From Branchiostoma lanceolatum (taxonomy: Eukaryota > Chordata > Leptocardii > Amphioxiformes > Branchiostomatidae), in the NCBI RefSeq assembly GCF_035083965.1, contig NC_089727.1, forward strand, positions 16,258,769 to 16,322,768: a stretch of 64,000 nt of DNA. The letters are read 5' to 3'. The notes under the pieces were generated by a model, which worked only from the letters and a program-made list of their open reading frames with translations, did no database searches and was not told where the DNA came from. Each line of letters begins with the position of its first letter. Position 1 is the stretch's first letter. The translations under genes were made by a program, and so were the position numbers. Shown one piece after another: positions 46,615-58,793 of this stretch.

Positions 46615-49600
46615 TCATTCGAATGCCAGTCTGAAGCTGTGTTCCTGCTCCTTCCTCTGCACCTCACACTGTTTGGCGACTTCATCTACTTTTCTCTGTA
46701 ACACCGCTAGAAAGTAGCACAGAAAACACATTTTAGATGATATTTCTGAGACATGCTACAAAATATTACTAACATTTCTACTGTGATGGTTTGGAGTGGA
46801 TTTACTCAAGTGAAACAGTACATGTATTTTAGTTACAAAGATTGTAGGGAGACAGAAATACATGAGATTGACGCAAACTTCGACATACATGTACAGTTGA
46901 CTTTTTAAGATTAAAACAACAATTTATGAATGGCAAACTGAAATCTCTAAGGTTCTAATACAGATTTCTTGTTTACATGTACAGATATGAGTAATTTTAT
47001 TCATCTGTGACACTTTCACGACCTAATGATGATGATTTATGACTGAATCATAACACCCATACCTGCATTCTGGTCCAACCACTGTAAGGAGTCCATGTGG
47101 GCATTCAGGATTCTGGCAATTTGGTGAAGCTAGTGGGAAGGAACATGGAAGTTACTGATTTATATCCTGGATTCCTGGGTACTACCTGGTAGTATTTCTG
47201 AAACAATCATCATTTTAAAGAGGTTATGGAAATCTCACTTCTTCTTAATGTAAAGTGATGAATAAATGAATGAAAAAATATGTTAAATACTACACAAAAC
47301 CAAAGGGAGAATTACTTCCCAGTTCCCCAGTATTTCCTGCTAGGAAGTGTAGAGATGAGACAACACTTACAGGGTCACTGCTGGTGTTGGGAGCTCCTGA
47401 TTGGTTGAGATGTTCTATGATGTCCTTGATGTCCTGCATCATCCTCTTGAGCTGTGCATCTGTGTTCTCAGCTAGCTGGTACCTGTGTATGTACAACAGT
47501 ACAGGATTTAATCTCATCATAGAACATAGCTGAATTTTAGACTATGCTCTGTTAGTCATCATCAGCACTGGTTGGTTTGTAAGAAGAATGACTGCAAAAG
47601 CTATGAATGAACCTTCATTCTGGCTTTTGCAGGTAAGTTTATAAGGAATAAGTCATAAATACAAGGGGAATTTGGATTCAGGAAGTATTACTGACCAACC
47701 TCCCTAGCTAGCAGAATGATTTCTAACTGCAGCAAACTGTCAAACTTGCAAGTATCTACATCCTATGGTGGACAAAATACTGTATTGTGGAGGTTTCTGT
47801 TCTCCAGCTGTTTGATGTCTGTGTCCATCTGAATCAGGAAACCAGTATAACTATCCTTCTGCAAAGCTAACAGACCATAAAGTAACCTAAGATGGGGAAA
47901 TACTGACAAGTTTACAGATGGAACCATTGTGGAGATTTTTGTTCTACAGCTGTTTGATGTGTGCTTCTGAATATGATTCGGTGAACAAACTATCCTTCTG
48001 TGCAGTTAAACAAACCAAGGTGGGGAAAAACTGACAAGACAAGTCCCAGATGAAACCGTGACACATAAGTTCGGTGTTAGAATATTGCAAAAGTTCTCAC
48101 GTGTGTTCCCTCTCCAGGTCTGCATGCTGCTGGTAGATGGAGGGAGCCTGGCTCTTCACGGCGTCCTCCAGTGGCACCAACATGTCCTCCAGCTCCCGCT
48201 GCTGCGCCAGGATGAAGTCCAGCTCATGGTCCAGCCGCCCCTGGTCCAGCTTCACACGCTGGACAGACTCATTCAGGGCTACGATCTGGAACACATAGAG
48301 ACATTACAAACACGCTGGACCGACTCATTTAGGGCTACGATCTGGAACACATAGTGACATTACAAACACGCTGGACCGACTCATTCAGGGCTACGATCTG
48401 GAACACATAGTGACATTACAAACACGCTGAACAGACTCATTCAGGGCTACGATCTGGAACACATAGAGACATTACAAACACGCTGGACCGACTCATTCAG
48501 GGCTACGATCTGGAACACATAGAGACATTACAAACACGCTGAACCGACTCATTCAGGGCGACAATCTGGAACACATAGTGACATTACAAACACGCTGAAC
48601 CGACTCATTCAGGGCTACGATCTGGAACACATAGTGACATTACAAACACGCTGAACCGACTCATTCAGGGCTACGATCTGGAACACATAGAGACATTACA
48701 AACACGCTGAACCGACTCATTCAGGGCTACGATCTGGAACACATAGTGACATTACAAACACGCTGAACCGACTCATTCAGGGCTACGATCTGGAACACAT
48801 AGAGACATTACAAACACGCTGAACCGACTCATTCAGGGCTACGATCTGGAACACATAGTGACATTACAAACACGCTGAACCGACTCATTCAGGGCGACAA
48901 TCTGGAACAGGTTGCGGTAGTATTACTAACATCAAAGATTCTACCGTTAGAGATTCTACCAGAGTCTCTGTTGACAAGAGGTCGCAATCAGTATCTGTGT
49001 CAACCAATACTCTGATTGTGTCTCTACCAATAGAATTGCCAATTCTGCCAAATTGCAATGTCTACTCTAACACATATATCCTCAATGGTGCTGTTTTAGC
49101 TACAGGAAAGAAGAAAAGGTGAATGGTTTCTAATTGTCCTTTACTGAGAAAAATCACATGGATATGCACTGAGCACAAACTTATCTAAAGTTATTTTGTT
49201 GCTGCAATGTCATACCTCAAATTCACCTTTTGGCTGTCAAGTAGTGTTTCTTAGAATTTAGATTTGAATGTAGAATAAGTTTTCAATCTCAATGCATTGA
49301 CAAAAAGAAAGGAAAAAAATATCTACTTCTACAGTTAAAAGTATATACATAAGTATCTATTATGAGGCCCTTGCCAAAATACCATGACACACGCAAGACC
49401 ATCCCAAAATAATATGCAGTTGTAAATTTATGGTATGATAGATCTACACAATGTTATGTGAGGGGCTTTCCTGACCTTCTCTCCGTTCTCGATGACCTGT
49501 CTGTCCCAGGCGTTGACCTGCGTGGCCTGGTGCAGGAAGGTTCGCTCCGTCTCCTCCAGCTGGACGCTCCACTTGTTGATCTTCTCTTCCAGCTGGGTGA

Positions 49601-51867
49601 AGGTCATGGTCGGGCCCTTTGCGGCACTGTGGAAAAGCAGCAGCGACAACAACATTACAACCACACCGTTATACCTGATGTGTTATAAAAACACTTTTCA
49701 GTTCAAATTTTAGAGACTTTCCTGTTCAAACTTGGAGACCCTCTAAGAATATTGAGAATTTTGAAACCTTACATGATAACACTCAGTACATGCACAGCTT
49801 TGAATTAATGAAGACTCTTCTGAACCACAATATAATGTAAGTATTAAAATTTTCATGGCAGTTTTAAGCTTGCAGGTTTCCGCAGTGACCTCTTCACCAT
49901 GAACTTTAAACCACCACAATAATAAACCTCTCCAATGCTCTTGGACAAGTTTTATTGCCAACACGATGGTAGTTAAGTACAATCCAGACAGCAGTATTGT
50001 TGCACTCTATATGGATCAATGATAGTTGATGACGCTATCACTGCAGAAAGTGACTATTCTGTCCATCTATAGCACCTTTGCCAAGTCGCTACAAGGCATG
50101 AGGTTGTGCACTGTCTTCCTTTCCAACTGGCCGGCTGTAAAGGTACTAGTCTTTCCATTATGTGAATAAAGCCCTAGACTATTGTTTCAAACATGAACAT
50201 AAAACCACTGAAAACACTCTATTTTCTCCCTACCATGAAATTACCCACAAACTTAAAGCCATTTACAGTATCATGGATATAGACATATGCTGTCTTTCAG
50301 CCCCCTGTTGACTAAGCTTACCTGGCAGCTGTAGTTGCTGCTGCAGCTGTACTTGCAGCAGGTGCAGACGTCTGGGCACCTGTTAGTGAGAAGGACGTGG
50401 TGTTTGCAGTCGGTTTCACTGCAGCAGCTGCTCCCTGCAGTAACCCAGCTGCAGTGGCCCCACCTGCAGTCGTAGCGGCGGGGGTACCAAAACTCAGGGC
50501 TGGTTTGGCTGCACTTGTTGTTGCAGCTGTTGTGGCTGCTGCGCCAAAGCTCAGGCCGGTGGGCAGCTGTGTAGCTGTTGCTGTTGTAGCTGCTGCTGCT
50601 GCTGCTAAAGTCTTGGCAGCTGAAGCTGCAGGGGTGGCAGTTGCTGAAACAAAAAAAGGGATGTAACAGTTACTAACTTGATTCTTTTGCACTTAATTTG
50701 TTTGTACATAAATGTACGAATGTATTGTTTCCACGAATGTATTGTTAAATGTGGCAATGATAAACATGCCAACGACTGCAACATTTAATTGAGGTGAGAA
50801 GGTATAGTGTAGAATACAAATTATTTGGAAATGCCTACATAAAAATCTGACAAAATTGCACAGGAAACATGGAGGATATAGACATAAAAGACATGTTTGA
50901 GTTATTGAGAATACACTAATAATATAGGAATAAGCATTCTTTCTTAATTCATGAACACAAACTTCTTACAAGCTTTACTCTCAAAGCAATAAAGCAATGT
51001 ACTGAAATCTTCAGGCTGACCTGTTGTGGTTCCCCCTCCGAACATGACACTCCCGGCGGGCGTGGCAACGGGTGTGGCCCCCAGTACCAGCCCTGTCGGT
51101 GCTGTGGTACCGGCGGCGGTGGCGGAGGTAGTGGCAGACGCTGCAGTGGTCTGGCCAAAGCTGAATCCGGGGGTACTTGTAGTCAGGGGCTGACCCAAGG
51201 TGAACCCTCCGGTGTTTGTTTGGGGGGTCGGTGTGGCAAAACCAGCTGTTGGCGTCAACGAAAAACACTCTTTTTAGTAACATTTTTTGCAGTATTGTTT
51301 CAACAAATGTCTAAACCTAGGTAGATAACCTTAAGTGTTCATGTAGCATAATATGGAAGTATACTCTTAAATGTGAAGTCCTTCTCCTGTTGTATCCTAA
51401 GGCAATCACAGGAAAAATAATGTCTTCTACATAAATTATAAGCTACTTCCTGCAAGACATTCGGGGGCACACAGCTTAGCATGGCTAGTCTGGGTGCCAT
51501 CCGATTACTACCGGGGCTCCTACACTTGCTACCCTGATTTTTTCAGGGTAGCCAGTGAAGGAGCCCCTGTAGTAATCGGATGGCACCCAGGCTATAGCAT
51601 AGCTGTCTTTTGCATATACAGTATACTAAGACACTAAGTACATATACCTGGTTTAGACTGTAGCGATGCCCCTGGCGTAAACCCTAAAGACCCTAAAGAC
51701 CCAGGCTGACCACCCGCAGAAGGAGTGGTCATCACCTGACCCCCCAGGGTGAAACCAGGTTTGGGATCTGCCGCGCCTGTCGATGCTGGCATGGCGAACA
51801 GACTCGCGGTCGGCGCGGCTGTCGTTGTCTGGCCAGGAGTGCCTTGTGGTTGTCCAAATGAAAACAT
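46615..51867 (-). CDS. NUP62: Nucleoporin p62
   Basis: Central-channel FG nucleoporin, partner of Nup54 and Nup58 in the Nup62 complex. Eight coding exons: 51648-51867, 51021-51245, 50322-50643, 49476-49626, 48101-48285, 47371-47482, 47063-47129 and 46615-46706; phases close to 457 aa (human 522). Residues 1 to about 255 are Gly/Ala/Thr-rich with FG motifs (MFSFGQ, FSFGQ, LSFGA, LSFGT, VMFGG) and an Ala/Thr-rich stretch. The Nsp1_C-type coiled coil follows: TMTFTQLEEKINKWSVQLEE, LDHELDFILAQQRELEDML, AENTDAQLKRMMQDIKDIIE, ILNAHMDSLQWLDQNAAVLQ and VQRKEQEHSFRLAFE, close to vertebrate p62. The ATG directly follows an acceptor (TTTCAACAG), so a non-coding 5' exon must lie upstream. Donors after exons 2 and 4 are GTCAGC and GTCAGG, less usual. 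Its fourth intron ends in the 56-bp array. Confidence 0.96.
48254..48910. repeat. 12-copy 56-bp tandem array made from the NUP62 exon 5 acceptor
   Basis: Copies start every 56 bp (48254, 48310, 48366 ... 48870); the last is partial and merges into unique intron. Each unit, read on minus, contains TGTGTTCCAG followed by the first 32 nt of NUP62 exon 5 (ATCGTAGCCCTGAATGAG...) and a short spacer. Copy 1 is the real start of exon 5. Units differ by only a few bases (GAG/GTG, GGAC/GAAC); copy 12 and one other read GGGCGACAAT. Low divergence implies recent expansion. Confidence 0.95.
51486..51594. repeat. Fold-back MITE, TAGYCTGGGTGCCATC ends
   Basis: A hairpin with arms CTGGGTGCCATCCGATTACT... 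and its inverse around CTACCCTGATTTTTTCAGGGTAG. About 109 bp, in the first NUP62 coding intron. A deleted copy sits at 4928-4995. Confidence 0.75.
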
Positions 51868-52165
51868 CTGTTGAAAGAGGTGATATAACTTATGAGTCAA
51901 ATTTGACATTAACGTTGTTGTTGTTGTCCTTGTTTAATGTCTATTTTTCGGCTAGAAAATTATTAGTGGACCTCACTACTGCATTACTATGTAGTCCTAG
52001 CAGAGCATGTCCCACATATAATTAAATCATGACTTTAGAGATATGTGCATAGTCTTCCTTCTGCATCACAATGAGGTTGAGAGTTTGAATTCCAGAATAG
52101 CCGTCTGTGCTCTGAATCATGAGTTGAGTGCTAGAGGAAGGGGTTACACTCCTTCTGGATGGTAA

Positions 52166-52775
52166 ACTATGCCCGGTATGCCTAAACACCTCATCCGACC
52201 TCATCCGAGTCTAAAATGCAGTGTATACGGGCCGGGGCAGGGACATGATTATTTGACGTTCTGGATATGTTAAATATGCAATTATGAATGCAAAACAAGC
52301 AGCAAACTCTAAGTATTCACCAGTTTTTATAAGTTATTCCGCTTGTTTCCAAGATAGACTGGCTGCCATGTTGGATAGTCATTGTTGGGGTCTGCATGGG
52401 GAAGTTCTTCATACCTTTTTTATTCATTTTTGTCCGTCACGACGTTAAGACGGTGGGTACCAATTACATTTTCATGGCAATCCGCTCATAATAACTGTAC
52501 ACAATAAATGTACACAATAACTGTGCACAATAACTGTACACAAAGTGTTTTTCAGCCTCGAATACACGCACGTGCACGTAGTGTGTATTCATTGCGCCGG
52601 CCGTCTGGACCTCCCTTTACTTATAAAAACTGGTAAATACGAGTTTGCTGCTTGTTTTGCATTCATAATTGCATATCTAACGTATCCAGAACGTCAAATA
52701 ATGTCCCTGTCCCGTATACACTGCATTTTAGACTCGGGTGAGGTCGGATGAGGTGTTTAGGCATACCCAGCTATG
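52166..52775. mobile_element. Large fold-back element, about 165-bp arms
   Basis: The left arm (52166-52335: GGTATGCCTAAACACCTCAT, then GAGTCTAAAATGCAGTGTAT, TTGACGTTCTGGATATGTTA, CAAAACAAGCAGCAAACTC) is repeated in inverse at 52615-52775 with about 95% identity. The spacer is about 280 bp with no gene. It lies upstream of NUP62. High arm identity suggests recent origin or arm homogenisation. Confidence 0.75.
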
Positions 52776-53530
52776 CCTTCAAAATGGTCCTGTTTTTAAG
52801 GAGAGCCAGACCCATGTTAAAGAACCAAGCACACTTGGACATGCAACTGTAACCTTCACAGATGCTCTCCGACTGATTTTACCTGTTCTTATGTTAGAAC
52901 GTGCTGTCTTGTCTTTAGAGTAACGTTGGAGAAGGAAAACACATCCAGTGCCCCCCTCCCCCAAAACTGGACATCGAAACTTTATAACGCGTGTTTACTT
53001 ACCTTTGCTTTGTATATCAGCGACTAGTCCTCATGAAAAACACGCCTATACACCTGATATTGGTGACTGAAACTCTTCTATCCACGGTGTATTTCGGTCA
53101 AATCCTCGTCCTCTTTGACAAACGCGTGGAGAAAAGCAGAAGTGAAACCGCGTACCGCGCAATGATCCACTGTGAACATAGTCCCTTATTTGTCAGCATC
53201 GGTGTCAATGGCAAAGTACTAGCAACAAATTGCACTCAGCCGATTCGAAGGCGCTTGCATTTATTGATGCTTTCATCCGTATGAGTCTAACATAACCTCC
53301 TTGGTCTAAGCGAGGAGGTTTGATAAAAACCTCCTCGGTCTAAGTGTGAACAGTTTTTGAATAGTGAACATGGATCATTTCCAAGCAGCTGAATATTTTG
53401 GAACAGGTCAGGATTCAGGGCAATGTTGGAAATGTAACGTTACGCGGCAGGCCTGACTTGGGAGCCGAAATATCGTAGAATTCGATAAAATGATACATGG
53501 GAAATGTGCCCTTGGCGAATTAAGATAAAT

Positions 53531-53565
53531 CAAGGACATTATATAATAATATATAATGTCCTTGG
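53531..53565. repeat. Short palindrome
   Basis: CAAGGACATTATATA followed by a short A/T loop and its inverse TATATAATGTCCTTG. No further context. Confidence 0.6.
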
Positions 53566-53619
53566 ATAAATCTAATGAGCGAAAAGAAATGCGAAAATAT
53601 ATAGGTGAAATATTGATGA

Positions 53620-54049
53620 CGTACAATAACATCCGACAGATTAGTACTGGCGTACCGCATGATTTGGGGAATTTGCATTACGCCGGCCTCGATTCTGGAA
53701 TTTATCAGGCCTGCAGGAAGGGTCGAAGACGTACCCCTAGTCGGTAAGTATATCGGTCAGAATTAAATTTGCCATAACAGCACCATTTTTCATGAATAAA
53801 GTTTTCTAAAAAACAAAAACTGCACAATACTTCTGTTACTGACCTGCGCTATTATCTTCCGCTGTTTTCTCTTTTGTTGAAACCTAGTCTTTGTTGTTTG
53901 CATTAGAAAAGATACAATGTGTTTTTCTTTCCACCAGGCGGTGGTGGTTACGCAGACAACAACATAGGCGCAGTGACCTGCACGGGTCATGGAGAATGCC
54001 TCATGAAATGCACCATCGCAACTCGAATATTGAACAAAATGGAACAAGG
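53620..54049 (+). pseudogene. ASRGL1-like asparaginase relic, two exons
   Basis: Exon 2 (53938-54049, after CCACCAG) encodes GGGYADNNIGAVTCTGHGE and IATRILNKMEQG, matching the conserved GxGxYADNxxGAVSxTGHGE region of Thr-nucleophile isoaspartyl peptidases/asparaginases. Exon 1 (about 53620-53740, donor GTAAGT) shows the preceding segment in pieces: DLGN in one frame and GRVEDVPLVG in another, so at least one frameshift has occurred. The DTVGAVA segment holding the catalytic Thr is degraded, and no upstream or downstream exons are seen. It is read as a broken gene fragment on the strand opposite to its neighbours. A diverged non-family exon pair is less likely because both pieces fit the family order. 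Confidence 0.6.
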
Positions 54050-55178
54050 TTAGCCGTACCTCAAGTGCATAAGAAGACGAAAGACAGCCCTTTTCATGCC
54101 CATCTGAGTATTACTTAATTCATATCATTCGAAGTCTGTTTTGAGCTCGTTGAAATGCATGCATGTGCTTGTATCATGTACCGGACGTTTGTTCCGTGAA
54201 TATAACCCGAATGTGTGTCGATGAAGGTGTTAGACATCCAGGAAATAAGATACACAATACGCCTGGGCGATATTCCAGGAAGACAAAGTCAAGTTCGGTA
54301 TGACCCAGGGAGAGACTTTCCAGGAAGATCTAAACCTTGCCGGTATTTCAAAATGATAGCAACGTAGATGCTTGCTTTCCATAACCTTGTTTTCTATAAC
54401 ATCTCATCTAGCAACGTAGATGAGATAACAATAATAAGAAAACATTATTGTTGTCCTCTTCAATATCGTATTGCTGGGACAAATTTGCAAAAAACAACAG
54501 ACTTTTATTTCCGTGCTATATGTAGTCATACGTCTCTTGATAACATGCTACAAGTAAATACTTGGTAATGTATATGAGTATATTATAGGTTTCAATAATA
54601 TACAATAAGCGTGGTATATAAAAAAGCCAATTTGATACAAAAAGACATAACACAACTCAAACATAAATGTAACATGACATCATAACATAATAGCATAACA
54701 ACATATCACTATTTTCTACATGGCTTTCATGATACTTAGCAGTAACGTCACATACAAATGAAACAAATGGCACATCTCTAAGAAAAAAATGAAGTTCCCT
54801 ATAGACACTACAGAAGTAAGATCTATATCATTGATTTATATCATTAGCCTTACATTATTAGTCGTCTACTCCATGGAATAATTGGACAAAAATGCATCAT
54901 TCCTTTTTTCAACACTCGACCACCACAACATCAAGATTTTCATGACCATGACTATTATGTGAAAAAAAGGTCTGTTAGGGAACACTTTCTGATTCGTGAC
55001 CGTATGTACAAGACATGGAATATTGTTAGCACCTTTTAAGGCATCGTACATTACAATATCTTATAACCTTACCAATATGTACAGTTACTTTTCGAAGTTA
55101 TCTCTTTCACAAAGCGTCCCTTACAAAAATTCTCCTGATAACTCACCCATTAAGAATTTTCGTTCGATCAGTCTTTAA
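54050..55178. other. Spacer and 3' UTR of the TNFR-ZU5-DD gene
   Basis: On minus this follows the receptor stop codon; AATAAA on minus near 54503 is a possible polyadenylation signal. No further exons of the asparaginase relic or other genes are seen. Confidence 0.45.
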
Positions 55179-58100
55179 TCATACCTCAGTCTGTACTTTA
55201 CTCCTACTATCCAGTTTTGAGGTTCTAATCGGTTTAACTACAATGTTCGGAAGATTCTGGTGACTGCCTTTAAGCAACCCGCTGGTTTCTAATTCTTCAT
55301 TAACAATATGTGGCTTGCCGGGTGTAGAGGCGATATCAATGGGTTCTTCAGACACGGAGGTAGCCACGGATAACTGACTAGCTGAGGGACTGGATGGCTC
55401 AAACCCACTGTCTGTTGTACTATTGGAAGCGAGGGACAGGGGTCGCTGTTGCAACTGACTCTCGATAAGTGTAGCTAAATCAGAACGTTCAATTCTGATA
55501 AAGATCTGAGCGAGCTCTTGCAAGATTTCGCTGCTAGTTTGTCGTCTTTTTTGTCCGCACAGCTCCATGTACATTAGGAGGTAATGTGTGGGGCTGTCGA
55601 CCCTCTGATCTAACAAATCCCTCTGGGAACTGTCAAATCCGAGTTCAGAGGCAAACGACCTAAAGTCATTACCGGTGGGGACTTTTACGTCAAGACGCGA
55701 CATTAGCTTTTCTCGTAGGTCCTGTGGAATAGCATTTGGTTGGTATGTGGAGTTACCCCCCGTTAGACAGTAGAGGAATGATGCAGGGGAGGGAGATTGC
55801 TCTGCTGAAAGGAACCTTTCTATTGCCGAAGTGGGATAGGAAGTGCCGTCCTGCTCATTAGACATGAGACTAAGTGGAAAATCAAACTCTGCGACGGAGG
55901 AACTAGATTTCTGCTTAGCGACCACATGGACAGAGGCACAGGTGTCCTGAGAGACAGCACGAAGGTGAAAGGACACGTACTGTCCTTGAGGATTGCTGTT
56001 CTGCTGAACAGACTTGTAATCAATCAGCTGTTTCGGCTGTGTTGGCATTTCCCACCCCTCTGTATTCAAGCTCATTTTGACCTTGACATCCTTGTCATTA
56101 CTCAGAAATGTTATTTCTTTGGGTGGACATGTTAGGTGGAAGCCATTATTGCGTTCCTGATCTTTTACAGCACTGAGTGATTCAGGAGTGTCGTTAACGC
56201 AAAACGCGTGGATCTCGAAAAACCTGTTTTTGGTATCAAACAACTTTGAAAAAATCATGATTTTGACTTTCTTGGATTTTGCTTTTAATCCAAAGAGAGT
56301 GAAATGGGAAGTGTACACAAGGCACTCATCGCCTTTGACCATGTAGTTAACCCCGCAGCTACCGTTCAAACTGGCTTCTTTCCACTTTGGAGCTTCATCA
56401 AGAGAAGTCTCACTTACTAAAAGTGTGACGTCAGCTGACGTCACGCCCCCACAGTGTGGAAAACTCAGCAAGGCAGGGTTCTGAAAGGACACCCCATGCG
56501 GACTGCACGATATTACAGGACTGACCAGCGATTCACCCTTTGCAAGCTCGGGCAGGTACTTGGGACTGTTAAGAACAGCTAGCTGTATGTCAGTGTCTCT
56601 TTCAACTCTATCGATGCAAAGGTAAGTACTTAACGCTGGAAGCCTAAGGCAACCACCATTCACACCAACAGTGGCCTTTGCAACGTCTACCCAAAGGTTG
56701 ATCTTGTTAAACATATCGACTTCTGCAGGGTTACCATATATGTCAACAGCCCTTTCCATTGTATAGAAATGGGGCGGCGACTTAACAATGTCTGTAGGAC
56801 TCACAGAATGTGCTAAGGGTGGGTTCCTACTATCCCAAGAGCTACTGTCCTGAGACCACGACAGATCGCAGCCTGAGTCTGTACTTAACTTCCCGTGATA
56901 TCCAAGAGTAGGGATGATATCCGTCGATACTTCATCTGTGATAGACGATCCGCCTTCACATCCATCTCCATAGATGCCACCGTCCTCACATGAACGTTCA
57001 CAATCCGATTCAGTAGTTCTGTTCGCGTTCCTACGGCAGAGATAGAAATACATGAACGTGAGCTTGAAACCATCTTTATCTACCAATAACACGTGGTTCT
57101 ACCACATGCGTCCATGCGTGCTAGTCAGACACGTTGTACTTGGGTTTTGATCGAAAGGTATTTGTCTCATTATGATCTAAGGAAGTAGCTCAATTCAATG
57201 CTAACACTAATCATGAGCTATAGGATGTGCATGGTGATGTTTCTGATCGTTAACCTAAAGAACAATATCGTGGCAACGTGAGCGTAGATCTAGAGCAGGC
57301 AAAGGAACGGAAAAGTGCTTACCTCGCTTTCCGTATGCGAAAAGTTGCAAGACCCATCACAGCAAAGAACAACGCGGCAGCGCTCGCTGAAACACCGATG
57401 AAGATCGGTAGGTGCGGTGACGTGATGCGCGCAAGGGCCACTTCTGGTGTGTTGGGATGGACGGCTGTTGTCGTCACTTTTGGGGTGCTGTGGGGGACGT
57501 TTGCTGGCCAAACACTTACATCATGGACGCAAGTCCCCAAGTATGCGAAGAAGCTGAAAGATAGTGGAGAGACAAAAATGTCATAATGAAATTCTTTAGA
57601 ATTACTTGGAACTTAAACACTAAGTTTCGCCTTGAATGAGAAATGAATCGAATGTTTTATTAAAGCTGTACTAAGTAGTACGAGGATTGTTGCCACATAT
57701 TTCAAAACAATGTTATTAGAAGTCTGCACGCAAGGTTTTATTCGGTACATTATCATTTGGGTGTTCTGACACTGTAAATTAAATCAAGTACTACTACAAC
57801 TACTACAGATTCTGAATCCCATCCGCCTATACGTTTTGAGCAAGGCTTACCCTGGTAGGCAGTCGCCGCATTCTGTCTGGGAGGTAGGTGTACACGGCTT
57901 CCACACCGTCCGGTACACGGTGGTGCAGTTTAGACATGGCAGGCACTCCGTCTGGAACCCATGTCCACACTGCCTACTCCTGAAGGATCCTTCCGGACAG
58001 TCCTGTACTCAGAATCCATGGTATATATTTGATACTTTCGCTGTTTAGAGCATTGCAATCTATGTTACACATACTCAAGTCCTTCAAACGAAGGTTAATT

Positions 58101-58499
58101 ATACTCTGTCATTATCCGTAATGTCCATTTTTTGTGAGTGTTATATTGAAAACATAAGACACTTACCTGTTCAGGAGGACACTTAACGCATTCGAGGTTA
58201 TGGTTCAGGTATCTCTTTGGCGACTTGCATGTTGAGCGCGAGGATACCTGTGAAACATACGAAGTTATGATTAGCTAAAACTAACGTTATAATCTTTAAT
58301 GTAGTCATCGCTGTATTTTAAGCACTACTTTATTGCCTTCTAAGGAAGACAACATATACTTTTAGTTCGTTACATTGCTATGGTGAATAAGCAGAGGAGC
58401 AGGATAAAATGGATAATATTTGATCAATGTACTCACGTGACATATTGAAACCAAGACAAGGACTAAAATGAGTCGCCGATGTCCTTGTAGCCACAGCAT
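55179..58499 (-). CDS. TNFR-type receptor with ZU5-UPA-death-domain tail
   Basis: Five coding exons: 58437-58499, 58167-58247, 57851-58002, 57323-57553 and 55179-57030; phases close to 792 aa. Residues 1-21 are a signal peptide (MLWLQGH...LVLVLVSICH). Residues 22-102 form a TNFR cysteine-rich region (LECVKCPPEQDCPEG, GHGFQTECLPCLNCTTVYRT, TQTECGDCLPG-like). A Thr/Pro stalk and TM (about 147-170, LPIFIGVSASAAALFFAVMG) follow. The cytosolic part has a Ser/Asp-rich linker, ZU5 (about 297-423, SPVISCSPHGVSFQNPALLS), UPA (about 428-555, HAFCVNDTPESL) and a death domain (about 610-703, GNDFRSFASELGFDSSQRDL), then an 85-residue tail. The last three domains are those of UNC5 netrin receptors, but the ectodomain is TNFR-type, without Ig or TSP repeats. 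Likely a single-pass death/NF-kB-type signalling receptor (inference). The TGA follows GAG-GTATGA, which could also act as a donor. A 5' UTR exon likely ends at 59554. Confidence 0.9.
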
Positions 58500-58793
58500 G
58501 TTCCTTGTTGTTGGATACTTTGTACCTAAAGAAAAATGTGTACATGGTGTTAGAAAATGTCAAAGGTTTGAAGCGTTGTGTACCCAACAATGTTATACAA
58601 TTACATTACATTGGTAGAGATGTCAATTTCTTCGTTTTATGTATGCTCAACTAGAACTTACAGATACAATATTTGCATGTAAGTCAAGTTCAATGCCATG
58701 TATCTTTGATAAGTGATAAGCGCTGACAGCATAGAAAAATAGGAAGAGAAAGAAACAATCCCTAGTGTTAACAAAACTGGTGAATAGACCATG

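Noticed and set aside
48254..48910. CRISPR-like or satellite array
   Set aside because: Repeats are contiguous with no unique spacers, and each is a copy of the NUP62 exon 5 acceptor in a eukaryotic intron.
50397..50666. Ala/Val-rich 89-aa open frame on plus
   Set aside because: Antisense of the Ala/Thr-rich NUP62 FG exon.
55150..55182. GAG|GTATGA as a splice donor extending the TNFR-ZU5-DD protein
   Set aside because: The frame meets a TGA at once and the death domain plus tail is already complete; no downstream acceptor with coding similarity was found.
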